Shown: in pieces, positions 51,701 through 53,794 of the stretch
How the letters are laid out: each line of letters opens with the position of its first letter
How positions within the stretch are numbered: position 1 is the stretch's first letter
From: Nocardia sp. NBC_01503
Lineage (GTDB): Bacteria > Actinomycetota > Actinomycetes > Mycobacteriales > Mycobacteriaceae
Reading direction: 5' to 3'
Assembly (NCBI RefSeq): GCF_036327755.1
Contig: NZ_CP109596.1
Span: forward strand, 1,488,001 to 1,552,000
Length of the DNA stretch: 64,000 nt
Notes under the pieces: model-generated
Database searches by the model: none
Seen by the model: the letters and a program-made list of their open reading frames with translations, nothing else
What the model was told of the DNA's origin: nothing
Made by a program: the position numbers and the translations under genes

Positions 51701-52017
51701 GTGCCGACACCTTCGGCCGACTCGCCGATCTGATCGAAGTACTTCGCCAGATCCGGCAGCGAGGTGGCCTCTTTGTCCCCGCCCTTACCGCTGAGCGAAT
51801 CGAAGGCCCGGGACATCTCCTCGATGCCCTTACCGTCCGTATATGCCGCCAGTGTCGCGTATTTGGCGTCATCGATGGAAGAGACCATGTGGCGCAGCTC
51901 ATCGCCGGCTGTGCGCCAGTCCTGTGCCAGCGCGCGCATCTGGTCTTCGTTCCCCTCGGGCCATTCCATCCCGACGAGCCAGCCCAGCCATTCCAGCGAT
52001 CCGGGCAGTTCCATCAT
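24388..52017 (-). CDS. Giant 9,209-residue multidomain ESX-type protein
   Basis: One uninterrupted frame of 27,630 bases from ATG at 52017. In order: delivery-type N-terminal domain shared with the window's two other toxins (1-310); Gly/Asn/Ser then Asp/Arg/Thr low-complexity linker (to about 1120); papain-like domain (1130-1260); degenerate ADP-ribosyltransferase-like domain (1270-1500); linker with DATRPEPLP repeats; two HExxH metallopeptidase-like domains (1783-2014, 2142-2382); three large helical repeats (about 2536-4142, 4592-6242, 6552-8356) joined by Pro-rich linkers; a Pro/Gln-rich stretch; and a beta-rich C-terminal domain (9078-9209). No signal peptide or membrane helix is obvious beyond hydrophobic helices at 110-290. 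It follows a WXG100/YbaB pair and is presumably an ESX substrate. A secreted effector or cell-surface protein are both possible; no standard toxin domain ends the chain. Confidence 0.9.
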   Translation of the reverse strand: MMELPGSLEWLGWLVGMEWPEGNEDQMRALAQDWRTAGDELRHMVSSIDDAKYATLAAYTDGKGIEEMSRAFDSLSGKGGDKEATSLPDLAKYFDQIGESAEGVGTEIEYTKLMFYSSLVLLAGEIAAAWLFPPTAPAAEALATALTRVAVRIIGREALDAILARVARMAGASLVKFFLKHAAIDTALGTLQELGIQEWQVIEGHRKDINWTQAGVTLVSSAAGGMAAGPLGEWAGNKLSHAGVNHLVAARITGMGAGIVGAGAGFVAATGTQFVADVMQHGWDKAVENLANTQFDPRMLTAGISNGAISGDMHARAHHFWDSKLGGSGRNVPGIGFRPPEFDPGHAPGPHNGDLPGLNGDGTPGYQPNGNGHNGNGSGPGAVNGAGPDGVHGSGEHAANGAGPAATQGSGPNVGHGADPSGSHDGSTVHPAGSPGSGEDANPGGHANDSAAPGDDRAQPTVDHPGGVDNRAPANENKPTDAAQDGGGSHGNSSPNGVQSGHAPAESPGSAAQSADPGSRAGIPHAADATPAAGPVATSPVASPGGVAPGGTAPGGSPGSAPSSSAGSGGASPSSGPASSGSGQTTGGGAGSGSSGAGSGSAPSSGGGATTAAASSGGRATTAASSGGGANSAAGADSPKAGAADGPKTGPGTSAAAASAPSSGAGAAPNANASNGSGGSNSGVNAASNPNAASNANPGSNATHDRGAPAPDQRATAPRATDATTSRPADGARADSAAPRPADGARAETPRSQSNPESRATDPRPTADRSAASPRPESDAQPKAATPEADTPHTDTTPTGDSTDAPRTDGTPPDGSKDAPAPHDSDTTSRPESDNDTRDRTESSDHQQDSTDSSKDHPASDEPAARDSSTDARQESDGGPRDKSETPENHQDSPESSKDHSDTVSRDSDTTHPDAEDRAHDRAEGSRDRADSDTTTRPEAEDGARDKAETPERQQDSPNTRRDDANVRAESEDPGDHRDSPDSRRDDVEARPDSDEPPKTHPESDDPAKTSPARDGESDAARPEDDSAGRPDDAGHRAHRDDPDAMLVAPIPVREGPTTRDHDGSGQRHSEPGRRPEGDASGDRTPAGARKPEGGPDRRAGLPAGDDGSARHPGRLDDGAQPVVRQPDSSEGADRRSTRGRCAELSLRLLREITGSDRIRIPERTIGASGMSRDELVSAAGGQLREYPDHDAIADRLRDLGPGSSALVVDHYAGAADEYGVGAHAYLLVNEGGEIVVKDPAAEREHGFPPVVPRETQGTHAIVFKPDGNPVHKLASKQRAMLDERVRIGHNQPVRFLRTSDEIMLDLAGTNAYGRDGWADAHTRLTDEQRAALRSYVGGNDSEHPRAPGTPTASEIRAVLRGDAEPTPEISRAINQIDSALNLRPLDEPIMVTLGLSANPFGVDPADLVGTTQHMPDYLNPMLGAVPSMQGITHHIELVLAAGTPALFLNDLSAHGGDLPMMLLAHGLDLHIDAVDGRGEGHYGIRATVLPLTVDAAAPVPHPDSSVPHPDSRTTTPDLSATRPDPTTTPPEPTTIPDAQPTRSDANPTRTDAESPRPAAAPPRMGETTSDATRPEPLPTDATRPEPLPTDATRPEPLPADATRAERLPADTTRTDARSPRAETTRTDAQTTRSDPRSNRSDPEPSQPDSETQRANAAPPRTDRTTSDATRPERLPVDATHPERLPADATRQEPLPRADSPSAEPEQPRRRDGSWRTEGPEAEVGPGQRHSDDDEAAGPEFFGDGDWGTVDHTQPVDDSAEHEHHSPDDSGSGDDAHPPIAPDWLQPPEDSWSGKNAQEIEQALRERFGLEVEGFDKPNIHPEVLREFARAIDDMLTRHPYIDLKRVVIGPISDADVYAVAPAGEGPDGRPHIDHIVLNETFAANPRELHRRIVANEADGIRVPGAGVRPVYSTVVHELGHGVDFAGHETAGQRAFDALADHYEEKYGPIRDDREGFDTWLRQLSKYSFNEDGMFFAQEALPEAFTDVELNGDAASEPAKVLNRVLVDAAREHWLAAGNALDEPGAHRTDTSESSRAQPHSEDASRAQLASENSSRAQPGSEEPLRAQPGSSDGRRPRAMSYDPEPSGDGPHTDGPPRRMAYPGDGPSDSTPAQGDSQSHPRDDPQGHDDTASDDSQDSAPDWSPHPDDEWSQLDSRQIEDLLTERWGLEITGFQDPRINVEVLREFARAVDDRLTEHPGTLRALEVDDFTPEPGTVDENGDPVKSSLEKTAAFVDDKVDVNGRPYADCIVLNVDVAEHPEKWARLARADDENGHVVPGHGARPIYAIITHEFGHVLELHGEGRVQEPGVALNALLDHYIAARGTKSGFSEWLYQLSHYCFEDGVFNPEEAVAEAFDDVTRNGDAATEPSKVLHKLLVDSAALRGVEPPRPLPADAPEPAAGLAPTPPADPHTPVDPDGTPKSPRDLGSTPDDREGPPSRRMAYNPNEGEPTVPLTPGDPSTANDPGAPKHSPDAATAELPVPPNEAGTPLHSPDADTLELPVPASEAPTVEVPAAEAVTVELPAPTPDGEGANAVAHPVDPAVASPILRDIADHLRQLPPQQAAAPRTPEQQAQTARLVDALGLGEALSRHPDPLAALRDIAETAHARDLFGDPEQQRPPTPVRPEDLVPLTAEERYAGEEYWRTEADPAQVAAMEAEVHRLGLDERLARAGAEEDAAQAARELAGHPDRPELTSGRTHPDPETGTPPRELPLNPWDGPVREGVSDEPRALSMSELRDDIAARLRLDESDLSPHRLAELAGELQFRNILRAGAIEELARLTQHHDDITGPEHRAQIAAARDDWARLLGHGNDLGRLVPEHRDAFLTELRDETVRRAEDVADLVAAANYTGDTPTTRHLVLEADGERVHVRVTTDADGHQRIEVVNRPDLPKPPNAPKATPEQPHRSLLRKLWDALKGGYGGHSPKYGSGSKQDGKYQVEIVHDVGFLIHNHELESLKDGFNPVRLGKEGATIWKARERMPLLRLLSRRIATIAGDGVPMRTREGEYQPWLTEGDPKVRAAVQESLRLSGLDPTAGPTHTELPPGQSHAELPPGEATTEPPPAQGDPNAATQEHRHPADLPQPFADALDARDAALAELQRHADLAGVDLTNVDADTLRRALDESNYLALRQAGAIEGLRSASERYNTENARIAYSDEVSIFDNDPLSRFLREIARSQGDSTALLQWEGVNNSAEPAREFEDLGDDTNTRKEGKLFEESLRREEIRDERSNWAQLLGVELDALAPDERLHRTLAELRLELRDRIDAVRDFSTAVDDFLNAENAFREQGQLVVDEVAHGWVDEHGGVTLDPSVGIHPGDAPGDPHRLVVMRGEEDHDAHLAGFLAEHPHIGELLNSGALHLDYRLALIDDTGQVHILESERPPEVRFQDLDVDGRRMPVTMLRTDDGPWRVASPGLDAVVPHPDSDAARPETPRDPEVVRRERNEVAERLTQYHMDLRSDRLVDTIAALHHDNALRAAQIEGMADFIRTSDAIDNFHKLNQVRDNLANRLGLEPDELTPERLARELADPKTPAVLRAQQLKDLADYAKALRGMDEAGALAARDRLATRLGIEPDDLFPRKHSKDLTSYGWDPKGIDAPALQEAIANLMHRPGDRPNLLAALTEYAHALDRIDPFTDGLRLDPNLDPRVAEGELPIHRPQEIGALGELMTDRVGEPPTSDAPSMANDAWSRLLGVELGTDPKRWAEVYEVYRDGKLDQHERLTPEKLDAALEKLRGEIAQRTADINDLERLAAEHNGLTEPPPAPQSTDPKQLAAELGRARADLDSARGVRDYHLSRIPVEPMRAIGDSDLTPGRLNGTLDYLGTREPEGTSQAQLDQRVDALRASAQEHNRLTDRVAELRSALDAAVSESTGPAQTPIEAWRRELEQAHADLRAAIGNLPLDIADLTPDNYTAAIDEVAARRLPVAEQAAWHDRVEAIVDGARRMHLAENGLAAAQSDAVDAMRARETPIETARRALSDAQFDLRTAEILRDVTNIGRDGQDPTAPSRPATTDPQARAEMAAAADRVDRARATVSRWEAEVHRIESANAGETVQQAADRARATARDALHEAIRNLHDVTGLRTSERDLTPSLFADAMAALESSTIRLDQGDPHAAFTQLRTAATDFHRSDAFSRWVKDNLTGPTAEPGGSTPTGPKGPSDPGGGDKGPAGPGGPKSTTESATRTDPRVEWANYPQPSTAEVPPTDPRGEWADYPKPSKEAAAPVDPRVDWADYEKPADNAAPPVDPQPDPSGDGGGEPPAEPPFAAAASEPDGPDAWFERIAAEQADWDARMDAERAEWLRGLADQEIPGTMDERWARFEAETADWLARISAERADFLWEIAGGRPDPEPPTTPDDPTPGGPGPSGPDGPTPARPGTPTRPGTDPAAATPTDPRADWADYPRPETVELQSEPPTNPPADPRVNWADYPASPEPAATSEPRIEGTDDRTSPENSEPPTDPRVEYADYRNGPESTTPAGETPTVPLQPGEPTVPAREAPTAEVDTAELSVPPSEAPTVEVDTAKFAVPPSEAPTVPLSQGENTLPASEAPTAEVAPGHEATAEVTVRDPLAAVPPGDTHSAQTQPMELPSGVRGDGEVVASVDPVRASPALRAVGEFLSESPGPVVGARIPEREAYGRQLASELGLGPALSRHVDPLASLREVAERARARGHFGDPDRGVPPRALRAEDLGPLSGAERERGLNPRTRPDPGTPARRDLPLEPWSQVNRVLSHQDPRVQTLDELRTEIADRLGLSADDLTRQHLPDVAGELQLRNLLRAGAIDALDTVSRQRDQALDPTERARLTAERDEWARLLRVDDPQALSPVNRDATIAALHDETLRRAADVADLMAATFHTENPADGIHAVLTAGDDRVHIRVTENADGSKRVEVVPRPDLPKPPDPGKAVEEKRPGLLRRIWQRMMGGYHADTPKYPSGSGWDKKGQVNLTHGLGDLIHNDVLAHIDDDFNPVRIVKEVATIYQDRERVPVLHRLTARIADISGDVVPMHTRDGQEYQPWYSEADPVLRAEIAESLRLAGLPTEADYPEIPAPQQDPEHPQLEAPHEKNWGPDMPEPLAAALDARDAALADLVRIADEQRIKLPNATPEALRRAVDNATYELMRRAGAIEALRDVAARFNVEHERIPYSPASFSDKDPLGRYVREARLAEAVRVEEERAQRRRAEAGVSPDDDSLEFRPREPRPSALDALPVNNGGEWVKHFDDPDDELAARREGQLFEDALMRDQIRDERSNWAQLIGESLDGLTPDQIRHTLGDLRMELRDSVDRLGEFIDAVDHYQQLDGEARTHAKDLADIAAHAWLDGQGGVMLEPGVGVHPGAHPGDPNRLVVIRGDSDHDARLADALAAHPELGAQLNHGELQLDYHVIGLSDSGQLHVNPHPTPEVLFHHGPEGGDRLPMLMLRDGEGPWRIVQPTPEPHIALDPRTTPETAPAVPRDPDVVRAERNEVAARLSVYRMDLGPGFLDDTIKALEHDNALRAAQIEGMADFIRSSDAIDNFHDLNRRLENLANRLRIDPEDLSPQALAEAMADPSMRQVRRLQAIGDLLDYAKVLRDNVDAATVLAARDRLAHRLGVEPEDLYSNKHVVDKNLGEVVGYAPDPKSTNPNELLHAVNDLLQRSGPNPELVAALGEYVNTLSDLDPFRRDLQIDPARDPRAADGEVPIHDSDAPALLRALMNESMGEPPISDNPSQAASVWSRLLGVDVNDIPRTVELYEERGRSLHDRLSPAQLGEVLRILDGGDVRAAYDFYRDSTADQSKLLTPQELTRAVDTARNTRYAEVYEYYRDGKIDKHERLSPEKLAEVVDTMRAEVRDREADIKELERLADEHNKLTTPPEPVAPQRGVRDLAGDLATARHQLDLARDAREHAVGRMYLENNRPIVDSDLTPERIRGTADYLSTRNADEAGTLPDHDRRIADLVDAAGDFTRAETRVAELESQLRQAVQRESGPNETPVDVWQRELDSARTDLETLIAADPSLARVGLDRVVDQVDRMSRMPLDQADIWTDDLIPLRDAVHRYQHAQEFLDTAKTEQAESAHAAETPEQAAARELDAARRELLAADANLNAALFGLPLTAANLTPDAVAATHREFADAHRPGLSAADRARLELADAADRQHKAQDRVSRWEAEQARQAAAAAIAADTPEAAVQRAHDAAHTALREAITNLRAVTGLNVDESRLTPADLDTTMRELQTSTIRLTTGDPTEAFRQLRSAAEQFHLADAFSDWVADHAATPPIDPRIAFATREESPSLPPSEAAPATKPVDPRVAFANPDDRAATPQSEAVPPIDPHAARDNTPPAESAPFTRPVDPRIAFADRGDTAHGPIPEAGGAGDGTPPNKPPRTPSSSDPNEGSEGSGDHNPTDPTDPGDTGPTTPPEDPTPGGSPSNGPSPIRPATPGALPEPTGPQPKSAESIPTEARTERPKAPESYPATDPAKDEGASDPAKDEAASDPAKEEAASDLAKDGKAGEPAGDETATVPNQAGAQPDPVTGPAGESATPGHEATHEVTVRDPLAAPAPVPEGEADPHSAETQTMELPTGATEGTVVHPVDPAVASPALRAVADFLRESPVGEVSPVQSAARDAYARQLAEDLGLGQALTRHGDPLSALWEVAEMARARGHFGDPEQAVGPSAMGGDDFRPLSVDEVYEGEKYWRTEVAPEELRAIDNERRALGLDDHSDPAELEHATRPELPAARPRSETATDPDAARTRPDGLEQTRPDAARTRPDGLEQTRPDAARTRPDGLEQTRPDAARTRPDGLEQTRPDAARTRPDGLEQTRPDAVQTRPDGLEQTRPDLSEAETQPIPGPGQTLRDLPLAPWAEVNRPAPQAEPRAIGLEELRTEIADRLGLSDAERTPPRLSEIAGDLQFRNLLRAGGIEALEQAGIRHEAETDPEARALHAADRDDWARRLGVAPERVATPQAIDRTVRELRAETLRRTADVADLVAATRYNPADGLRAVLEADGNRVHVRLTENPDGTYRVEVSTRPELPSHPVSKADEAKPRQSLLKRMWRRMMHGFHDHTPKYPSGSSQDKKFFISVAKNFGTEIHHHELSHLDAEHDDLNPARVWKELATFVQSREHIPLVQSWPWLAEKIGRVADISAPVIPMYMRNGEEYQPWYSEADPILRAEVEESLRLAEMPTEADYLAEAAERQAALPPAEPTLPEPTRPTDWGPAVPEPLAAALDARDFALADLRRIAGAQRVELSGLDPESLERALEAETHQLVRRAGAIEALRDAAMRFNEQDQAVPYSEVSFFDKDPLGRYVRESHAVDAQAIEEEKAARRRELAGVDPADTSLEWRPRQPPVTALDFLGANNGGEWARHFDDIDQERPESRAGQLFEDALRRDQIRDERSNWAQLLEVPLKSLETPEGIAHAIADLRMRLRDGYDKFVELTSAVDDFVHADTEARAHATELSDGVARAWLEAHGGVELEPGVGVVPGAHPGDPNRLVVIHGDADLDVRLANALAAHPELGAQLNRGELQLFYREVGMTPDGPFVRAVLAPEAFYHELNVEGRRVPTLLLRDGDGAWRTVQPEHVALEPHTTPSTEAAVPRDPDVVRAERNAVAKRLSIYTMDLGENLDRTIAGLEQDNASRAGQIEGMADFIRSSDAIDSFHDLDRTLKNLAHRLKLDPDAMTPETVAQALADPGIRAARRLQAVEDLLGYAKALNESGVKESVLLAARDRLAERLGVPPEELYAHKHKIDKPTNEVIGYGPKPESTSPKAVLEAINNLLHRTAERPQLLAGLAEYVRTISGLDPFRRNMRFDPFSDPRVADGELPIHGGKASALLRALLHESLGEPPISDHPPEAAGVRDRLLGFDIDNVERQVKLYTKYAKELHDWVTPAQLAEVLHTRAQGSWDRAYDAYRSGVEDPARVLTSEELQALVRKVRNARYTEVYEVYRDGKIDKHERLEPHEFAEVLKTMRAEVQARAADIEELARLAAEHHDLTNPPEPEPPPGAPRELANELAEARHLLDLARDGRDYAVGRMYLEDDRALRESDLTPQRMPGTADYLGTRLAAEAGTLPGHEQRISDLVDAARNFSDAEKRVTDLESALRQAVEAEAGPAETPVEVWQRQVDSARTELDAVIAADPGLARLGFDRVLDQVDRMSQMAHDRADVWTDELVPLRDAAQNYRLAQEFLATAQDDAVAAYRDGATPEQTARRELSNARIELEGASALRDTLLAFDPSLTANDLTREWIHATRAELGDTHRSNPSAPDRARLELADAAEHQIRAQDRVSRWEAEQRRLESAARAAADTREAAAHRAVDNARAELRRAITHLRESTGLNTSERDLTPDQLDRAMTELEGSTIRLDTGDPGAAFQQLRAAAERLHNAEAFVDWVAEHAPSPAARTPSEPVALEANTRPNRSNEVGSPDGSTASRTHDDPGSTVPEGDSGPGKPPPDPDTDPGESGGATPAKPGGPTHPGAAPAAVHPSRGSESAAAQSVTVPPVTGPPVAGQSGHEAHQVGQQTGTPTGGSPAPQPPHQPSGGSQPPPPTTEAAHPQRTPAVENGAPQRPVAVEQALRQHPPAVEQPAPHEPPGVEQPAPQRPPAAEQGFPQPAPASEPTVRRGAPVVEQPVPQQPPVQEAVSPQQSDTAADTPVAPNNEAPPTDRDTPSTADTGGLVDNDGTGQDNGTGSDTTGSEPVALDSADSDPQGTDPDGSDPHSTASRVLDPDGSDSDGSDPNSSEPDNSEPDNSDRDHSEPDNPDQDGSDTDGSDTDGSDPRDPNGNDPDSDETRRRDEPNWAHVRSHIPHVPHQDPDYNLPDYTPKPSLQPYPWTPPAGEQPQPQPQPQPEPQPQPQPQPQPQPQPQPYPQPGGPGRPSMPQPHMPQLPEIPRPQLPQPPQLPHLPEPPMPPNVPTPPEGWPPGMPWPPTAPYPPAGWPPGCAWPPTDSWPPGIPMPGSGWPGDSQPGGSNGWPNPSQPYPPYHSPGTTSHSPSDGSPIPSAPSNGAPRQYDPAEAVNRLLESLGERANPGGPGAPALTPLPGGPGAPSGFDPGHGFGDPGTSQGATPGDSNTNGAAAANGSGYPMGGAPVMPPGGQAAGNGAKGNGGRGDRRFPRAGGGPVKNGMIYLRSHSGYGEFATFDPGTGLLQSAPMATGALSGVYGDCDGVQVVFYRAPQGLVLRVGEQAIEIDQLGAEASWERTAQGFTRFVVSAGGHAQCELRYRPVGADADLGLLIRDVLADPVRRVGIFG
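25549..25622 (-). repeat. Gln-Pro dipeptide repeat in the giant gene
   Basis: An in-frame run coding for about 12 QP pairs with occasional Glu or Tyr. Downstream (lower coordinates) the Pro-rich region continues with PPGMPWPPTAPYPPAGWPP-type units. It looks like an extended polyproline stalk. Confidence 0.75.
26950..32360 (-). repeat. Giant-protein repeat unit C (residues about 6552-8356)
   Basis: Third copy of the large repeat. It opens with HPVDPAVASPALRAVADFL and has the marker segments LEELRTEIADRLGLSDAE, KYPSGSSQDKKFF, EEYQPWYSEADP, DEERSNWAQL-like RDERSNWAQLL, DNASRAGQIEGMADFIRSSD and the closing TIRLDTGDPGAAFQQLRAA. It is longer than copies A and B because it includes a 45-base tandem repeat. 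Confidence 0.8.
31606..31875 (-). repeat. Six 45-bp tandem repeats coding for AARTRPDGLEQTRPD
   Basis: Five units code identically for AARTRPDGLEQTRPD and the sixth for AVQTRPDGLEQTRPD. The 45-base length keeps the frame. Near-identity at DNA level marks recent expansion, a likely site of copy-number variation between strains. Confidence 0.88.
33290..38240 (-). repeat. Giant-protein repeat unit B (residues about 4592-6242)
   Basis: Second copy of the large repeat. Markers: VDPVRASPALRAVGEFL, LDELRTEIADRLGLSADD, KYPSGSGWDKKGQ, EYQPWYSEADP, RDERSNWAQLI, DNALRAAQIEGMADFIRSSD, and TIRLTTGDPTEAFRQLRSA. Copies B and C look closer to each other than to A. Confidence 0.8.
39590..44410 (-). repeat. 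Giant-protein repeat unit A (residues about 2536-4142)
   Basis: First and most diverged copy of the large repeat. Markers: HPVDPAVASPILRDIADHL, MSELRDDIAARLRLDESD, KYGSGSKQDGKYQ, GEYQPWLTEGDP, RDERSNWAQLLG, DNALRAAQIEGMADFIRTSD and TIRLDQGDPHAAFTQLRTA. Each copy is itself built from helical modules with the phrase RAGAIEXLR after a DLTPERL-type turn. Confidence 0.8.
44872..45594 (-). other. Second metallopeptidase-like domain of the giant protein (residues about 2142-2382)
   Basis: IITHEFGHVLELHGEG gives an HExxH zinc motif (His2291, Glu2292, His2295). A third ligand candidate, Glu2354, lies in VAEAFDDV 63 residues later. The flanks match the first domain (IEDLLTERWGLEITGF versus IEQALRERFGLEVEGF). 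Confidence 0.75.
45976..46671 (-). other. First metallopeptidase-like domain of the giant protein (residues about 1783-2014)
   Basis: TVVHELGHGVDFAGHE contains HExxH (His1917, Glu1918, His1921) and a candidate third ligand Glu1983 in LPEAFTDVE. This is the zincin pattern seen in toxin-type metallopeptidases. All predicted catalytic residues are present. Confidence 0.78.
46930..47310 (-). repeat. 30-bp in-frame repeats coding for TDATRPEPLP
   Basis: Clear units stand at 47281-47310, 47251-47280 and 47221-47250, with variants (ATRAERLPAD) at 47191-47220 and a second group at about 46930-47015. They lie in the linker between the ADP-ribosyltransferase-like and metallopeptidase domains. Confidence 0.75.
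47518..48210 (-). other. Degenerate ADP-ribosyltransferase-like domain of the giant protein (residues about 1270-1500)
   Basis: The order fits an ADP-ribosyltransferase exotoxin fold: RAALRSYVGG, then PEISRAINQIDSALNL, then IMVTLGLSANPF, PDYLNPMLGA and GGDLPMMLLAHG. The catalytic positions look lost: Leu1394 where the first Arg is expected, LNP for STS, and DLP for ExE. A non-catalytic, binding role is likely. Confidence 0.5.
48238..48630 (-). other. Papain-like domain of the giant protein (residues about 1130-1260)
   Basis: RGRCAELSLRLL (Cys1142), GAHAYLLVNEGG (His1224) and VVKDPAAE (Asp1239) give a Cys-His-Asp triad in the order of papain-fold toxin domains (Tox-PL type, peptidase or glutamine deaminase). 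The spacing, about 80 then 15 residues, is typical. Confidence 0.62.
51088..52017 (-). other. Delivery-type N-terminal domain of the giant protein (residues 1-310)
   Basis: Starts LEWLGWLVGMEWPEGNEDQM, then long helices with hydrophobic Ala/Gly-rich stretches, and ends FDPRMLTAGISNG. The same start and end marks (WLVG-WP-GNED; FDPRS/FDPRM) occur in the toxins at 3238 and 10937. It resembles the CpnT-type WXG100-like domain thought to direct ESX export. Confidence 0.78.
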
Positions 52018-52044
52018 GTGCGGAGGTTCACCCCAATTGCCCCG

Positions 52045-52545
52045 CTACCAGCCGGAGTCGGTGGCCGCACCGCGACGCGGGGCCGCGGCCGGATCCGGCT
52101 CGGGAATCGGCTGTGCCGCAGTACGTTCCGGCGACTTCGGCGGCGCGGTCGACACCACCGGCGGCTCGGGAACCCGCAGTTCCCGGCTCAGATCGGGCAT
52201 ACCCGGCACCAGATCCGCCAGCTTCGGCAGCCGATTCCGGTTCTGCGACACCGGAGCCAGCACCTCCCGGCCGCGCCGGGCCACCTCGGCCGCCGCCTGC
52301 TGCGCCGCCTCGGTGACCGCCTTCGCGATCTCCGGATAGTCCAGATCCTCGATATCGGCGCTGAACTTCGTCTCGATCACGGTGCCCTCGGCATTCACCG
52401 TCACCGTCACCCGCTTCTGCCGCACCGTGGCCGTCGCGGTCAAAGCCGCACGCTCACGCTGCAATTGGGTGATGGTGCGCATCTGGTCGGCGAAGCCCTC
52501 CAGAATGTCCGAGAGATCGTTCCGCGCGCGCTCGTTATTGTTCAT
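52045..52545 (-). CDS. YbaB/EbfC-family protein (EspL-like)
   Basis: 166 residues from ATG at 52545; the frame is open upstream to 52584, but that would overlap the WXG100 gene. It has the YbaB core: a helix EGFADQMRTITQLQRER, the strands RVTVTVNAEGTVIETKF, the helix EIAKAVTEAAQQAAAEV, then RLPKLADLVPGMPDL and a Pro/Ala-rich tail. It lies 10 bases after the WXG100 stop and 27 bases before the giant gene, so the three are almost surely co-transcribed. This is the third WXG100/YbaB pair of the window. Confidence 0.8.
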   Translation of the reverse strand: MNNNERARNDLSDILEGFADQMRTITQLQRERAALTATATVRQKRVTVTVNAEGTVIETKFSADIEDLDYPEIAKAVTEAAQQAAAEVARRGREVLAPVSQNRNRLPKLADLVPGMPDLSRELRVPEPPVVSTAPPKSPERTAAQPIPEPDPAAAPRRGAATDSGW

Positions 52546-52555
52546 CGGCTCAGTC

Positions 52556-52870
52556 TCACTTGAACTGATCGCCGTTGCCGTCATCCATACGGGTTAACAA
52601 CTCCAGGGCATCCTTCTGCCCCTTGGAGAAGTTGGCGAACGTGCCCGACATGTTCCGCGCACCATCGATGATGTTGCCGCTGCTCTTCACATAGCCGTTG
52701 TCACCATCGGCGAACCCCTTGCCCATGGTGTCGTTCCCCCACGGCTCGCCGCGCCCGTTGGTGGTGGTGATCAGCGTGTCGATAATCGTGTCGATACCGT
52801 CACGCACCGCACCGGTCTTGTTCGAGGCGGTGCGCAACAGGTCCTTGTAGGACTGCAACCGGTCGTTCAC
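52556..52870 (-). CDS. WXG100-family protein
   Basis: 104 residues, ATG at 52870 with CGGAG upstream. Two helical halves flank GEPWGNDTMGKGFADG, the W-x-G turn in the same form as the other two WXG100 proteins. The C-terminus (DGNGDQFK) lacks a YxxxD/E signal. The 135 bases before it (52871-53005) hold a short inverted repeat GGGTT-CC-AACCC at 52904-52915 and no gene. It probably acts with the giant protein's N-terminal domain in ESX export. Confidence 0.82.
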   Translation of the reverse strand: MNDRLQSYKDLLRTASNKTGAVRDGIDTIIDTLITTTNGRGEPWGNDTMGKGFADGDNGYVKSSGNIIDGARNMSGTFANFSKGQKDALELLTRMDDGNGDQFK

Positions 52871-53005
52871 GATGCATCTCCGTCGCTAGGGCGAGAACCG
52901 CAGGGGTTCCAACCCTTACAGGCCAGAGCGACCGATCAGTTGACGGAATATTAACGGCGAGTGCCGATTCGGGCGGAGTGCGAACACCGCACTCCACCCC
53001 GCCGG

Positions 53006-53794
53006 TCAAACCCGCTGCTCGCCACGCTCTTCCATATGCCGCAGCACCCGGTCCACGCGCTGTCCGATGCGCTGGACCAGCCGCGCCGGATCGGCGCCCA
53101 CCGCACGGACCTCGGGCTCGTCCAACTCGATGAGATAGCGACCGTCACCCGGCAGATCACGCCACAGCATGGTCGTCTCCATGACGCCACGCGGACCATA
53201 GATGGAACGGCCCTGCAGCACCCGAATGAAACCGGTCCAGTCGGCCGGCTTGGCCCAGAAGGCCCGGCTTCGGATTTCAGCCGTATCGTCGAAGGAGTCG
53301 AACGCCAGCGACTGCCTGACCTCGTAGGGATCGCGCTCCGGGGGCTCGAACAGGATCGGCAGCGGTGGCCCGCCCGCCGCCTCGGCGGCGGGCAACTGCT
53401 CGACCATCAGCGCGGGCAGGGCCTCGGGCTCGCACTCGGTCAGGGTGAATCCGCCACTGTGGTAGACGGTTTCACCCGGCTGCTGGGTGATCATGACGGC
53501 TCGCCAGCCCCGGCGCGCACCATGCACCCGAATTCGCTTCTGCGGATTCTCGGTGTCGCTGTCACACCAGGTCCCCGAGATGATGAACACCTCGGGATGC
53601 TGAATCACCTCGAACAGCGAGCCGAGGCCGGTATCCAGTCGATCCCGGAGCCCGGCCTCCACATCGGAGAGCTCGCGCTCGTATTCATCGAGGGTGGGCG
53701 TACGGCTGGTATATGCCAGAGGCACCGGCATCCACCCGTCCAGGAAACGGTTGCACAGCACCTTGAATTCGTCGTCGGTGAAGTCCCACTTCAC
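53006..53794 (-). CDS. EspG-family ESX chaperone
   Basis: 262 residues from GTG at 53794, overlapping the stop of the PPE-like gene by GTGA. EspG hallmarks: WDFTDDEFKVL at the N-terminus, RIRVHGARRG in the middle, QQPGETVYHSGGFTLTE, and RSIYGPRGVMETTMLWRDL before a helical end. It is homologous to the EspG at 19776. The coupling with the PPE-like gene implies a cognate chaperone-substrate pair. Confidence 0.83.
   Translation of the reverse strand: MKWDFTDDEFKVLCNRFLDGWMPVPLAYTSRTPTLDEYERELSDVEAGLRDRLDTGLGSLFEVIQHPEVFIISGTWCDSDTENPQKRIRVHGARRGWRAVMITQQPGETVYHSGGFTLTECEPEALPALMVEQLPAAEAAGGPPLPILFEPPERDPYEVRQSLAFDSFDDTAEIRSRAFWAKPADWTGFIRVLQGRSIYGPRGVMETTMLWRDLPGDGRYLIELDEPEVRAVGADPARLVQRIGQRVDRVLRHMEERGEQRV

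Noticed and set aside
52904..52915. Short inverted repeat upstream of the third WXG100 gene as an operator
   Set aside because: Only five paired bases with a two-base centre; too weak to call a site.
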